NCBI GenBank assembly: GCA_903881565.1
Contig: CAIRTR010000040.1
Location: 1 to 38,693, forward strand
DNA from: Oligoflexia bacterium
GTDB lineage: Bacteria > Bdellovibrionota > UBA1018
DNA length: 38,693 nt
Direction: 5' to 3'
Shown here: positions 1 to 8,874 of the stretch, piece after piece
Layout: each line of letters opens with the position of its first letter
Numbering within the stretch: the stretch's first letter is position 1
Translations under genes and position numbers: made by a program
The notes under the pieces: generated by a model
What the model was told of the DNA's origin: nothing
What the model saw: the letters and a program-made list of their open reading frames with translations, nothing else
The model's database searches: none

Positions 1-126
1 CCGGGCTTCTGTCCTGGTTTTTGGCCGGGCTTCTGTCCTGGTTTTTGACCGGGCTTCTGTCCTGGTTTTTGGCCGGGCTTCTGTCCTGGTTTTTGGCCGG
101 GCTTCTGTCCTGGTTTTTGGCCGGGC
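1..126. repeat. 24-bp tandem repeat (five copies)
   Basis: Five consecutive 24-bp units run from 1 to 120, followed by the first six bases of a sixth unit that diverges. Four units are identical; the second differs only at its last base (A for G at 48), a synonymous change in the minus-strand reading frame. The unit length is a multiple of three, so copy-number change would keep the frame of the gene it lies in. The array continues off the left edge, so its true length is unknown. Confidence 0.95.
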
Positions 127-257
127 ATTTGTCCACCATCATCATATGCAGGGACAGAGGCTGGCAAATTGTTATCAGCAAATACCAAAGCTGCTGAGTT
201 ACTCAGCACAAAAGCAATGGCACCTGCAAGAAGCGAGATCGATGCGAAACGTTTCAT
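1..257 (-). CDS. secreted PGQK-repeat protein (3' end beyond window)
   Basis: The frame opens with ATG at 257-255, seven bases after a perfect AGGAGG (265-270). The first ~27 residues (MKRFASISLLAGAIAFVLSN then SAALVFA) form a Sec signal peptide, followed by a short linker (DNNLPASVPAYDDGGQM) and then uninterrupted PGQK tetrapeptides, two per 24-bp DNA repeat. At least 85 codons are visible and no stop occurs before the window edge. Period four with Gly and Pro is not a collagen G-X-Y pattern; it resembles low-complexity cell-wall-spanning or surface-exposed linkers. The Lys-rich repeats should be extended and strongly basic. It follows a second small secreted protein by 68 bases on the same strand, so the two may be co-transcribed. 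Function is unknown. The start and secretion are well supported; the mature protein could be surface, periplasmic or extracellular. Confidence 0.85.
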   Translation of the reverse strand, partial: MKRFASISLLAGAIAFVLSNSAALVFADNNLPASVPAYDDGGQMPGQKPGQKPGQKPGQKPGQKPGQKPGQKPGQKPGQKPGQKP

Positions 258-325
258 GATCGTTCCTCCTGAGGAATGTGTGTGGTTCGTCTCACTACGG
301 CCGAGTTGCAACCCAGGTGCCATCC

Positions 326-739
326 TCATCCTGGGAAAAATGCGCGATCATCCAAAATGACAGGCACCACAAGAGGGGCGCCCGAAATTGAAATATCCCG
401 CTCGGTCAAAGGGACTTCACCCGCTTGCTGGTGACTTGCGCCGACGCTCGATATACCCTCGCTCTTTACTTCGACAGGCTCGCCACCAATAATCATGACG
501 TGATCGCCAATACGCAACTCAGGACTCATCGCAAGATCGCCAGACAGATCCCCGGATCTTCTTAACTGTCGGGTACCTAATCCATTCTGGATGACAATGA
601 CCTGGGGAGTGAGCTCAATCACTTGGCCGAAAAAAGTAAGCGATTGCTCCCGCAGCGTCAAGTCCTCTGCCCTGCTCTGAGCGTCGCCAAAAAATGCACA
701 TAACACCGATAAATAGAAACAAACTTTCATCTTTTTCAT
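326..739 (-). CDS. small secreted protein of unknown function
   Basis: This encodes 137 residues from ATG at 739, with GAGGTG a few bases upstream. The N-terminus (MKKMKVCFYLSVLCAFFGDA) is a signal peptide with likely cleavage near QSRA-ED. The mature part contains alternating short strands around a 'GQVIEL..QVIVIQN..LRIGDHVMIIGGEPVEV' pattern. That looks like a small OB-like or DUF5666-like beta-barrel in which a 'vGD-V-v-G' turn recurs; this is an inference from pattern only. There are no cysteines in the mature part and no lipobox. It precedes the PGQK-repeat gene on the same strand and is divergent from the GT20 gene, with 64 bases between the two starts. No enzyme motif is visible. Confidence 0.75.
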   Translation of the reverse strand: MKKMKVCFYLSVLCAFFGDAQSRAEDLTLREQSLTFFGQVIELTPQVIVIQNGLGTRQLRRSGDLSGDLAMSPELRIGDHVMIIGGEPVEVKSEGISSVGASHQQAGEVPLTERDISISGAPLVVPVILDDRAFFPG

Positions 740-803
740 GATTCACCTCGAATGACCTCTCAGCAAACGAGAAGCCAAGTCTCCTCACTTCTGGAAACAA
801 GGC

Positions 804-2339
804 ATGTGGGTTGCACAAACTCATAGACGCATGCTCAAGAATCACGAGGCCGCACGCATCAATCCACCCACACACACATCAGCAAGCCCTAACCTTGACG
901 ATTTGCCACGGATCATTGTCATTGCAAATCGAGAACCCTACATCCATGAAAACATGGCAGGACAAACGACGGTACTTCGCCCTGCTAGTGGGCTTGTCTC
1001 AGCGCTAGAACCTTTCCTGCGAGAGCACGGAGGAATCTGGATTGCGCATGGGAGCGGATCCGCAGACGCAAACAATAGCAACCGCTTATCCGAGGTCTGC
1101 GGTGAGCTTCACGTCCCCCCAGAGCGCCCCAAATACAAACTCAGGCGGGTATGGCTAACGAAAGAAGAAGAGCAAGGCTACTACTACGGCTTTGCAAATG
1201 AAGGTCTTTGGCCCTTATGTCACCTCGCTCACGTTCAGCCCCGCTTTCGCCTCAATGACTGGGAACACTACAAAACGGTAAACCGCCGCTTTGCCTCTTG
1301 CGTGCCGCAAAACTCAACCGACCTTATCTTGGTGCAAGACTATCATTTTGCGCTTCTCCCGCGCATCCTGCGCGAGCAACACTCAAACCCTATCGCATTA
1401 TTTTGGCACATTCCCTGGCCTCATCCTGAAGCTTTCACGATCTGCCCCTGGGGCAAAGACCTCTTGTTCGGAATGCTCGGCGCCGATGTGATCGGGTTCC
1501 ACACCCAGCATCACTGTGAAAATTTTTTGCAAAGTTGTAAATTATTGGTGGAAGCCCGCATCAATTGGGACAACAGCTCCGTCACTTTCGGCGGTCAAGA
1601 AACGCTCGTCCGCGTCTTTCCCATTGGAATCGACACCACCCCCATCGTCGTCCTCAACGACGAAGAAAAAGTATCGCTCCGCAAACGCTACAAAATCACT
1701 GCCCCCCAAATTGCAATTGGGGTCGATCGAATTGACTACACCAAAGGACTGCCCGAGCGCCTTGACGCCATCGAGCGTTTCTTTGAAAAAAATCCAGACC
1801 ATATTGGCCAGACCAGCTATGTCGAAATGGCGTCTCCGAGTCGCTCTTCAATTCCGGCATACCAAAACCTGCTTACTGAAATTCAAACTAAAATCAGGCG
1901 CATCAACACTCGTTTTACCTCTCCCGCCGGAAACCGCTCCAAGGACCCAGAGTATCTCCCCATCGTGTTTCACTCCGGGCATTTTGAATGGGATGAAGTG
2001 CAACGTTTCTATCAACTCGGAGATGTATGCATGGTGACTTCGCTGCATGACGGAATGAATCTCGTCGCTAAAGAATACGTATGGTGTCAGAGGCCGGACA
2101 AAGGCTGCTTGATTCTCAGCCAATTTACGGGAGCAGCGCAAGAACTCAGCGAATCACTCCTGATCAACCCCTACGCCACCGAACACCTCGCCGACACGCT
2201 CGCAAGAGCCTTCAAAATGCCCGAGGATGAACGCGCACAAAGAATGGTGAGCATGAAGGAAAAAATCCACCGCTCCAACGCACATCATTGGGCCAAGAAA
2301 ATGATTGAGACACTCCTCAAGACTTTACATCAAGCATGA
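804..2339 (+). CDS. otsA: trehalose-6-phosphate synthase-like GT20 glycosyltransferase
   Basis: This encodes 511 residues. Family members make trehalose 6-phosphate from UDP-glucose and glucose 6-phosphate in the cytosol. GT20 landmarks appear in order: VIANREPY (39-46) with the conserved Arg, NEGLWPLCH (132-140), DYHFALLP (179-186), WHIPWP (201-206), GVDRIDYTKG (306-315) for nucleotide-sugar phosphate contacts, and HDGMNLVAKEY (415-425). The first strand reads 'IANREP' rather than the enterobacterial 'VSNRIA' type, so a related GT20 activity such as glucosylglycerol-phosphate synthesis cannot be excluded. The length fits a synthase alone; no OtsB phosphatase domain is fused or adjacent. GGAAA lies seven bases before the chosen ATG; the next ATG at 831 has no ribosome binding site. 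The last 23 bases overlap the end of the convergent lipoprotein gene. Confidence 0.85.
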   Translation: MWVAQTHRRMLKNHEAARINPPTHTSASPNLDDLPRIIVIANREPYIHENMAGQTTVLRPASGLVSALEPFLREHGGIWIAHGSGSADANNSNRLSEVCGELHVPPERPKYKLRRVWLTKEEEQGYYYGFANEGLWPLCHLAHVQPRFRLNDWEHYKTVNRRFASCVPQNSTDLILVQDYHFALLPRILREQHSNPIALFWHIPWPHPEAFTICPWGKDLLFGMLGADVIGFHTQHHCENFLQSCKLLVEARINWDNSSVTFGGQETLVRVFPIGIDTTPIVVLNDEEKVSLRKRYKITAPQIAIGVDRIDYTKGLPERLDAIERFFEKNPDHIGQTSYVEMASPSRSSIPAYQNLLTEIQTKIRRINTRFTSPAGNRSKDPEYLPIVFHSGHFEWDEVQRFYQLGDVCMVTSLHDGMNLVAKEYVWCQRPDKGCLILSQFTGAAQELSESLLINPYATEHLADTLARAFKMPEDERAQRMVSMKEKIHRSNAHHWAKKMIETLLKTLHQA

Positions 2340-4647
2340 GAGCGAAAATTCCCATGATCCTACCGCGATCCGCCTGAAGATCCCACAAAGGACGGGACTG
2401 ACGAAAAAGCCAGAATTTCATGGCACCTGAGGCCGAAACAGTCGGAGGCGCACCGTACTTCAAAAGATAAACCAAAAGCGCTTGCAATCGTTCCGTATCC
2501 TGAAAACCGCTCATTTTTTCAAGCATAGGCCTGAACACCGCAAACATCGGGTCTGTGCCGCCTAACACTTCACTCACATCAAGCACGCCTGAGTGATTCC
2601 GATCGAAGCGCGCAAACAAAGCCTCTACATAGTGAGGCAGCATCGCAAAACTCTCAGAGTCCGTCGAATCTACTGGCGCCTCGGACACACCCTTTTTGCG
2701 GGCCGAGCCTTCGAGATGACTCTCAAACGCACGGCGCTCTCCGCTATCCGCATTGCGATAATAAGCGGCAACTCCGCCTAAGCGATCCCAATAATGCTCG
2801 AAATTTCCGAAAAGCTCCCGCCGATAACAGGAGGCATCGATAACCGGAAATCCAAAATCATCTTGGGGACCGGTCGGACAACGAGTGGCTATTTCATTGT
2901 GAATCCGTCGCGATAAATGCTCCGCCGAGAGTATGAAAGTTAATTCCTGAGTCAGTTCTGCGGCCGAAAGAATCTCATCTCCATTTGCGGCAAAGGTGAA
3001 AAAGTTGGCTTCTTGATAACGAGCCATCGCGGATAAGGGATTCTTAGGGTCAAAATACCGCAGCTCAACTCCCAGTTCCTTCACGTCTTGGTACAGCGTC
3101 TTGAACTCAGGTAAATTGAGGCCCCCAACCATGAGAGCCCGTTTCTCATCTTCGGCATAAGATTCAATCAGGAGTCGTGCAACCTCACTCATTAGAAAAA
3201 CCTTTGAAAGCCCTTGATGCGAAAGTCTCCGATCCAGATCCGAGGTGACAAATGAAATTTCCTCATCCTCGCCAAAGAACGAGGGATACCGCTCACTCAC
3301 TAATTTACGGATTTGGGCCACGACATCCAAAGACACAGGACTGAGAGTGGAAACAGGGACTCCCAAGACCTGCTCCAAAGAAGGTCTGAGTAAATCCATC
3401 CCTACGAAGCCAATCGTTCCAGATCCCCCATGCCCCACTTGATTTTCAACGAAGGGGAAAAGCCTGTCCAAGTAACGCTGTCCCGAAGAAACATGTTCAA
3501 TAATCTTACCCGCCCGAAGTAAAGTCTCGTGAGAGATTCCCTTATCAGCACGGCCTCTACTTTTCCGCTCAACGCCGCCCAGAATTCGACGAACCAGGGG
3601 CCTGACAAAGTTTCGTACCGTTTGACCGGAAACGGGCAAACCGCCTTGTTTGAGCGACGCAAAAAAGTCATCCACTTCAATAAAAGAAATCACCTCTCCC
3701 GGATGGCGCGAGACTGAGGTTTCAAGGTAGCTCAACGCCTCACGCGCAAGCGTTACGCCTCTTTCCATTCCCGGGCCTGAAGTGAAAACCGTATAGTTGC
3801 TCTTAAAGTGCGCCGCCCTGAAGGTCCAGGCTCCCCAGCGTGCGATCGTCGAAAAGAATTCACCCCACTCTCCGCCTGAGATCCGATCTCCGGAGGGGGA
3901 AAGCAGGATCGACTTAAGCGCGGAAATTGTAGGAATATTCGAGCGAATAGCGGTTAAAATAGCGTGAGGCTTCTGTTCCGAATCCGAGATCGCTTCGAGT
4001 TCCTTGAGAATTTGATCCAGATGTGAAAAATAGTAGGGATAGCCCGTTTCCTGCAAAACCGTCCCTAAATCAACCGCGACACTCTCTAAAGTGTTTTGAA
4101 GCTCTTCAAGCCTTTTTTCACTCACCTTTTCATAAGCTTCCATATCCAAGGGAAGGAAAGGCCGCATGCGGATGCTCACGACTTTAAGCAGGGTAAAAAG
4201 GTTTCGAAGTCTTTCGATCTCACTGCCTGTCAGGACATCGGGCGCGCCGCCCAAGAGTCCCCGTTTCAGCTCCATCACTTCGGTGATCAACCCTTCGGGA
4301 ATTTTCCAATCAGCCAGGAAATACTTTTCCATGAACTTGGTCAATTCTTGAGGCGTATAAATCCCAGGCTTTGCGCCATGAGCTTGTTCGGTAAAACGCT
4401 TGAGAGAATCGGAGAGACAATCATAGGCCGCGGTGATTTCACCGTCTGAAGATTTCCCCTCCCAGTAATCAGAAAATGTTTGAAATGAACCCCCGAGGCA
4501 GGCCGTGGATTTAGAGCCACCCCCGGAGATCTGGGACATCGCAGCCGGCACTTCTTTTTCATGAAGGCTACAGCCCACGCCTCCCAAGACAATGAGAGTG
4601 GTCACGGCCCCCAGCAAAATCGCGTGCAAGGGATTCCTAAAAGACAT
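2317..4647 (-). CDS. large lipoprotein with an EF-hand loop
   Basis: The likely start is ATG at 4647, giving 776 residues that begin MSFRNPLHAILLGAVTTLIV and reach a cysteine at 'LGGVGCS', a lipoprotein signal. Upstream in-frame codons (to 4716) would bury the signal peptide and are rejected. The body is mainly helical with no family I recognise. At residues ~682-693 (2569-2604) the sequence DRNHSGVLDVSE matches an EF-hand loop: D at 1, N at 3, S at 5, G at 6, D at 9, E at 12. Two more DG/NGD segments, SSDGEIT near the N-terminus and ANGDEILSAAE in the middle, look like degenerate copies. Its start codon lies 11 bases inside the upstream barrel gene, implying translational coupling. Calcium binding is inferred; the role is unknown. 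Confidence 0.8.
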   Translation of the reverse strand: MSFRNPLHAILLGAVTTLIVLGGVGCSLHEKEVPAAMSQISGGGSKSTACLGGSFQTFSDYWEGKSSDGEITAAYDCLSDSLKRFTEQAHGAKPGIYTPQELTKFMEKYFLADWKIPEGLITEVMELKRGLLGGAPDVLTGSEIERLRNLFTLLKVVSIRMRPFLPLDMEAYEKVSEKRLEELQNTLESVAVDLGTVLQETGYPYYFSHLDQILKELEAISDSEQKPHAILTAIRSNIPTISALKSILLSPSGDRISGGEWGEFFSTIARWGAWTFRAAHFKSNYTVFTSGPGMERGVTLAREALSYLETSVSRHPGEVISFIEVDDFFASLKQGGLPVSGQTVRNFVRPLVRRILGGVERKSRGRADKGISHETLLRAGKIIEHVSSGQRYLDRLFPFVENQVGHGGSGTIGFVGMDLLRPSLEQVLGVPVSTLSPVSLDVVAQIRKLVSERYPSFFGEDEEISFVTSDLDRRLSHQGLSKVFLMSEVARLLIESYAEDEKRALMVGGLNLPEFKTLYQDVKELGVELRYFDPKNPLSAMARYQEANFFTFAANGDEILSAAELTQELTFILSAEHLSRRIHNEIATRCPTGPQDDFGFPVIDASCYRRELFGNFEHYWDRLGGVAAYYRNADSGERRAFESHLEGSARKKGVSEAPVDSTDSESFAMLPHYVEALFARFDRNHSGVLDVSEVLGGTDPMFAVFRPMLEKMSGFQDTERLQALLVYLLKYGAPPTVSASGAMKFWLFRQSRPLWDLQADRGRIMGIFALMLDVKS

Positions 4648-6010
4648 AGGTAATCCCCATGTGAATCCGATCATTGGTGCGATATTGCGAAATAAAATCA
4701 GTGCCACCGTCTGCACGAAAAGAGCTCAAGAAGTCAGCGCCTGCTCGCAGCTCCAACCCTCGGTACGCCCGAAAACTCAGCAGATGAGAAACAATCGTGC
4801 CCGAGTGACCCACGTCGTAAGTCAGATTAAAATCCCAGCTCAACCGGCGCCCCAGTGATCCGGGAAGCGCAGTCTTGGCCCCAAGTTTCCAGGCATTTTG
4901 ATAAGGATAACGCCCTTCAAACACGCTATCCATGCCACTGGCCATGGGGCCTTTATCCGGGGCTTGACCCCCGCTGATTGACCCGCCCCATTCTCGTAAA
5001 AAGCTTAAACTGATCGTCGCGGGATCTGGCGCCCATCCCCCGAAACGAAAGGCGAGGGTGGGACTTACGCTCAGCGTTTCGGTTAATTCCTGCGTGGTCC
5101 AAGTCCCCGGGGTCAAATCTCGATCCGGTTTCTCTTGGAGCATCGAAAGCGAAAAATCAAAAGCCCTACTGCTGTAGCCGGTCTCGGCAGCCAGAAGCTG
5201 GTGATAGGCGACACGAGGATGAAGGGTGACATTGGCTTCAGGTTCTGGGGCATTGAGATCAAGATAAGCTTCATAGCCCCACAAAATTTGATTGATAGGT
5301 TTATAGCCATAGGACCCGGAGATCCAAGGTCCCGTCTCTTTTCCCAATCTCAATTTGGCGCTGTAAACGGGGTTCAAAATCACTTTTTCAAGGTTGGGCA
5401 TTACGACGTTGTAACGAACCTGAGTGGCCGTTTGAAAAAGCATGACTTCGGTACTCGGAGCACTTCCCCAAGGCAGCGAAGGGGTAATCCGGCCATCGCG
5501 AACCGTGACCGGAACACCTCGCTCCGGAATATAAACAGGAGAAGCCAAGGCAACGAAGCGAACAAAACCGTCTTGTATAATGACGTTCCCGCCCACCAGC
5601 GCTGAAGCGGGGGGATCAAGGTAGTCCCATCGAAAGCGAGGCTGCCAGAGGCCCAGGCGCCACGAGTCATCTAAAGCACTCCAAGTCTCAAGGCGACGGC
5701 CGACCCCGATTTGCAGGCGACTCAGTTTTGGCGAAGTGCCGACATACAGTTCGGGGACATCCACGAAATCAAACGAGGGCTTAGGCGCCATCGCGATCCC
5801 CTCAAAGCGACCTTTGACTTCGAAAATAGAACCCGCGGAGGCGCCGTCCCAGCGAGCCTGAACAGACTTAAATTGGGTTTCGCGCTTGATATCAGGCGCA
5901 AATAGATAGCTCGTCGAATCCACTCCGAGCGAACCCGCAGCCCACAGGTCCGCGACGCCTAAACTGGCAAAAACGAGCGCAAGCTGCAAAAAGTTCCTGC
6001 ATCGTAGCAA
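4637..6010 (-). CDS. outer-membrane beta-barrel-like protein with TTG start
   Basis: This encodes 457 residues. The start is TTG at 6010, supported by GGAGG nine bases upstream; an ATG at 6002-6000 is out of frame. A signal peptide (MLRCRNFLQLALVFASLGVA) is followed by a mature chain starting near AAGSLG. The rest alternates short amphipathic strands rich in Tyr, Trp and Gly (for example GPWISGSYGYKPINQILWGY) and ends in an aromatic residue (GITYVF), as expected of a BAM-inserted outer-membrane barrel. It resembles porin or transport-type barrels in general style, but no specific family can be named. The gene overlaps the start of the downstream EF-hand lipoprotein by 11 bases, so the two proteins are probably made together and may work together in the envelope. 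Confidence 0.8.
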   Translation of the reverse strand: MLRCRNFLQLALVFASLGVADLWAAGSLGVDSTSYLFAPDIKRETQFKSVQARWDGASAGSIFEVKGRFEGIAMAPKPSFDFVDVPELYVGTSPKLSRLQIGVGRRLETWSALDDSWRLGLWQPRFRWDYLDPPASALVGGNVIIQDGFVRFVALASPVYIPERGVPVTVRDGRITPSLPWGSAPSTEVMLFQTATQVRYNVVMPNLEKVILNPVYSAKLRLGKETGPWISGSYGYKPINQILWGYEAYLDLNAPEPEANVTLHPRVAYHQLLAAETGYSSRAFDFSLSMLQEKPDRDLTPGTWTTQELTETLSVSPTLAFRFGGWAPDPATISLSFLREWGGSISGGQAPDKGPMASGMDSVFEGRYPYQNAWKLGAKTALPGSLGRRLSWDFNLTYDVGHSGTIVSHLLSFRAYRGLELRAGADFLSSFRADGGTDFISQYRTNDRIHMGITYVF

Positions 6011-6079
6011 AAGTCAGATCCTCCAAGGCGGTTAAAGCCCGACTGACTATGTACAGGAATTTTTGACGCAGCGCAAGAT

Positions 6080-6099
6080 AAAAGAGAGTTACCTCTTTT
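6080..6099. terminator. weak hairpin after the lysine-rich gene
   Basis: AAAAGAG and CTCTTTT flank a six-base spacer directly after the stop of the minus-strand gene. On the minus strand the second arm itself forms the T-run. The stem is only seven A/T-rich pairs, so this is a weak intrinsic terminator at best. Confidence 0.3.
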
Positions 6100-6318
6100 T
6101 TACTTTTTCTTGGTTTTCTTCTTTCGAAACGCGGCCTTCTTGTCAGTGGAGCGCTTTGATTTAGCAGCGAAGTAGGCTTTTGCGAATTCCTTGTCCTTGA
6201 TCAGACGTTCACCGCGCTTTTTGCGACCTTTAGCCTTGATGGTTTTACGAGAAAGCTTAGGGGTTCCGGCTGCTGCTTCGGTCTTTGCGGCAGGCTTTTT
6301 TTCTGTTTTGGTGGTCAT
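6100..6318 (-). CDS. lysine-rich small basic protein
   Basis: This encodes 72 residues, with about 23 Lys and 6 Arg against 6 acidic residues; it ends in FRKKKTKKK. The N-terminus (MTTKTEKKPAAKTEAAAG) is an Ala/Lys/Pro tail like those of bacterial H1-type histone-like proteins. The centre (SRKTIKAKGRKKRGERLIKDKEFAKAYFAAKSKRS is its extent, residues ~23-57) could form an amphipathic helix. No signal peptide or membrane segment is present. AGGAGC lies seven bases ahead of the ATG. It is a single-gene unit between the barrel gene and clpA, with a pair of palindromes just upstream. A nucleic-acid-binding role is inferred from composition alone; a ribosome-associated role is equally possible. Confidence 0.75.
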   Translation of the reverse strand: MTTKTEKKPAAKTEAAAGTPKLSRKTIKAKGRKKRGERLIKDKEFAKAYFAAKSKRSTDKKAAFRKKKTKKK

Positions 6319-6332
6319 TATACAGGCTCCTT

Positions 6333-6355
6333 TTACGCGTACGCATTACGCGTAC
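6333..6355. promoter_or_regulatory. paired TACGCGTA palindromes
   Basis: TTACGCGTAC occurs twice, at 6333-6342 and 6346-6355, with a 13-bp period. Each copy contains the perfect 8-bp palindrome TACGCGTA (6334-6341 and 6347-6354). The pair lies 15-37 bases upstream of the start of the lysine-rich protein gene, in the span where its promoter or leader should be, and behind the end of clpA. An operator for a dimeric regulator is plausible but not shown. Confidence 0.45.
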
Positions 6356-6385
6356 TCTTTAAGAATAATGTTGAGTATCCTAGGC

Positions 6386-8830
6386 CTACACCAAAATTTC
6401 AGATTCCGCTACCTCTGCGGCCGGAATATCTAAAGAAAAATCCGAGGCGACATCACTCAGGTCATCCGAAAAGTCATCCGAAGACAACTGACTTTGGTAT
6501 TCGAACTCAAGCTCATCGCCCATGAGGCCCACTCGCACCAGGCCTCCATGCTCAAGACGCCCAAACAGGATTTCATGGGCAAGCATTTTCTTAATCTGAT
6601 CCGCAATGATTCTCGCCATGGGTCTCGCCCCCAGTTTGCGATCATAACCTTTTTGTGTGAGCCAGATTCGCACTTCAGGCGAAAAGATCGATTCAACTTT
6701 ACGCGCAAGCAGCTGTGATTCAAGTTCACATAAGTGCTTATCGACGACTTGAGAAACCGCGTCACCGTTGAGTGCATTAAAATAAACAATCGAATCAAAG
6801 CGATTTCGGAACTCAGGAGAAAAAGTCTCTTCGACAGCCTTTTTCGCAGATCCCGCAGGCATCCCATCGGCTGCGCCAAGGCCCAGCGGATTGCGATCCA
6901 TTTCGCGCGACCCCACGTTCGAGGTCAAAATAATGACTGCATTTCTGAAGTCAGCCTTGCGCCCATTATTGTCCGTCAGCGTGCCATGATCCATGACCTG
7001 CAACAGAATATTCCAAACGTCTGGATGCGCTTTTTCAATCTCATCCAGAAGAATCACACAGTGTGGATTCTTCGAAACCGCCTCACTGAGCAACCCCTGC
7101 TGCTCAAATCCTATATACCCCGGAGGGGCCCCAATAAGCCGTGAAACCGTATGTTTTTCGCTGTATTCGCTCATATCAAAACGTAGAAAAGTCACGCCCA
7201 GCGCACTTCCCAGCTGCTTACTCAACTCCGTTTTCCCCACCCCCGTGGGCCCACAAAACAAGAAGCTCCCCACCGGTTTTTCAACCCCACGCAGACCTGA
7301 GCGCGCGAGCCGGATCGCCGTCACAAGCGTTTCAATGGCTTGATTCTGTCCAAAAACCACCAATTTAAGATTGCGCTCCAAGTGTCGCAGATTTTCTTTT
7401 TCAGAGGAATTGAGCGCCCGAACCGGGACACGTGCGATTTGCGCGACGACAGCTTCGATTTCGTTAACCCCAATCAGCGAGCCGATCTTTTGGCCGGTGA
7501 GTCGGGCTTTTGCCCCCGCTTCATCCAAAATATCGATGGCTTTATCAGGCAAGAATCGATCCGTCAGGTAACGCTTGGACAAACTCACGGCGGCGGTGAG
7601 TGAATTCGCACTGAAACGAATCTGATGGTGCTCTTCGATTTTGGCTTTGAGGCCTGTTAGAATTTTAACTGAATCCTCTTCGTTTGGCTCGACCACCTCA
7701 ATCCGCTGAAACCTGCGGGCAAAAGCGCGATCCTTTTCAATGACCGAGCGATATTCTGAAAAAGTGGTGGTCCCGATCAGCCGAATTTCGCCTCGCGAAA
7801 GTGCGGGCTTTAGCAGACTTGCCGCATCCATACTGCCGCCGCCCACGGCCCCGGCGCCCATCAACGTATGAATTTCATCAACAAGAAGAATCGGGGTTTC
7901 TCCCTTTTCCTTTAGCTTCGCAAGAGCCGCAAGCACCCGCTTGAGGCGCTGCTCAAAATCTCCTCGATACTTCGTGCCCGCGACCAAACTCCCCATCTCC
8001 AGGGAATAAACGACAGCGCCCTTCAAGAGTTCTGGAACTTTGCCCTGCACAATTCGCTGAGCCAGGCCCTCGGCAATGGCAGTTTTTCCGACCCCTGCCT
8101 CCCCCACCAGGAGAGGATTATTTTTTCGTCGTCTGCAAAGGGTTTGAAGGACCCGATCCATTTCATCATCACGTCCAATGAGAGGATCTAAGCCTCCAAG
8201 CAGTGCCCGTTGATTCAGATTTTCAGAAAAAGCCTTCAAAAAGTCTTCGGGGGCGGCACCCGACTCCGCTGCGGCTTGTGTTTCGCTTTCCCGATCATTT
8301 TCGGGGTCGTTTTCCGCTTCACCTGACTCACCAGCCCCCCCCGTGAGGTCCCCACCATGGCTGATAAAGCTCAAAAGGTCGAGGCGCTGAATCCCCTGCT
8401 GCTTGATCAAGAATAGCGCATGTGAATCTTGCGCTTGAAAAAGCGCGACCAATAAATCGACGGGTTGAATTTGCTCTTTGCCAGCTGACTGAACCTGAAA
8501 AAGGGCGCGCTGAACCAACCGCTGCACACTGAGGGTTGCGACGGGGTGCTCTACTTCGTCGAGCTCTTCTTGGGTTTCTTCAGCTTCCTTGGCTTGTGCT
8601 GCTTGCCCCGCGTCCACCACAGGCGCCTTCGGGACTTCTTTGTTCAAGAAGAGCTCAGTCTCTTCTCTGAGCCGTTGCACATCCCCCCCACAGGCCTGCA
8701 GAGCCTCGGTTACGAAAGGATCAGAGAGCAGGCAAAACAAGACATGTTCTAGAGTAAAATACTCATGTCTTTGTTCAAACGCTAATTGAACCGCTTCGTT
8801 TAGAATGGCTTCTGCCTTTTTCCCTACCAT
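6386..8830 (-). CDS. clpA: ATP-dependent Clp protease ATP-binding subunit ClpA
   Basis: This AAA+ unfoldase feeds substrates to ClpP in the cytosol. I choose ATG at 8830 (814 residues) because AAGGA lies seven bases upstream; the further in-frame TTG at 8848 lacks a site. An N-domain of about 150 residues is followed by a very acidic linker ([12 protein letters not shown]). AAA module 1 has Walker A GEAGVGKT (~243-250) and Walker [10 protein letters not shown]; module 2 has Walker A GPTGVGKT (~527-534), [13 protein letters not shown] and the ClpP-docking-type LGL (~649-651) within NPLGLG. The C-terminus carries an unusual acidic Ser/Asp/Glu-rich extension of about 35 residues ([20 protein letters not shown]). 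The gene sits 44 bases downstream of clpS on the same strand, the classic arrangement. No clpP is in the window. Confidence 0.95.
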   Translation of the reverse strand: MVGKKAEAILNEAVQLAFEQRHEYFTLEHVLFCLLSDPFVTEALQACGGDVQRLREETELFLNKEVPKAPVVDAGQAAQAKEAEETQEELDEVEHPVATLSVQRLVQRALFQVQSAGKEQIQPVDLLVALFQAQDSHALFLIKQQGIQRLDLLSFISHGGDLTGGAGESGEAENDPENDRESETQAAAESGAAPEDFLKAFSENLNQRALLGGLDPLIGRDDEMDRVLQTLCRRRKNNPLLVGEAGVGKTAIAEGLAQRIVQGKVPELLKGAVVYSLEMGSLVAGTKYRGDFEQRLKRVLAALAKLKEKGETPILLVDEIHTLMGAGAVGGGSMDAASLLKPALSRGEIRLIGTTTFSEYRSVIEKDRAFARRFQRIEVVEPNEEDSVKILTGLKAKIEEHHQIRFSANSLTAAVSLSKRYLTDRFLPDKAIDILDEAGAKARLTGQKIGSLIGVNEIEAVVAQIARVPVRALNSSEKENLRHLERNLKLVVFGQNQAIETLVTAIRLARSGLRGVEKPVGSFLFCGPTGVGKTELSKQLGSALGVTFLRFDMSEYSEKHTVSRLIGAPPGYIGFEQQGLLSEAVSKNPHCVILLDEIEKAHPDVWNILLQVMDHGTLTDNNGRKADFRNAVIILTSNVGSREMDRNPLGLGAADGMPAGSAKKAVEETFSPEFRNRFDSIVYFNALNGDAVSQVVDKHLCELESQLLARKVESIFSPEVRIWLTQKGYDRKLGARPMARIIADQIKKMLAHEILFGRLEHGGLVRVGLMGDELEFEYQSQLSSDDFSDDLSDVASDFSLDIPAAEVAESEILV

Positions 8831-8874
8831 CAGAAAATCCTTATCCAATCCCCGGCAACATTGCCAACCCCTCT

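Noticed and set aside
1-126. Tandem 24-bp repeats as a CRISPR array
   Set aside because: Repeats are head-to-tail with no spacers and translate in frame into a signal-peptide-bearing protein.
4648-4716. N-terminal extension of the EF-hand lipoprotein to 4716
   Set aside because: It overlaps the coding end of the upstream gene, places the lipoprotein signal internally, and has no supporting ribosome site.
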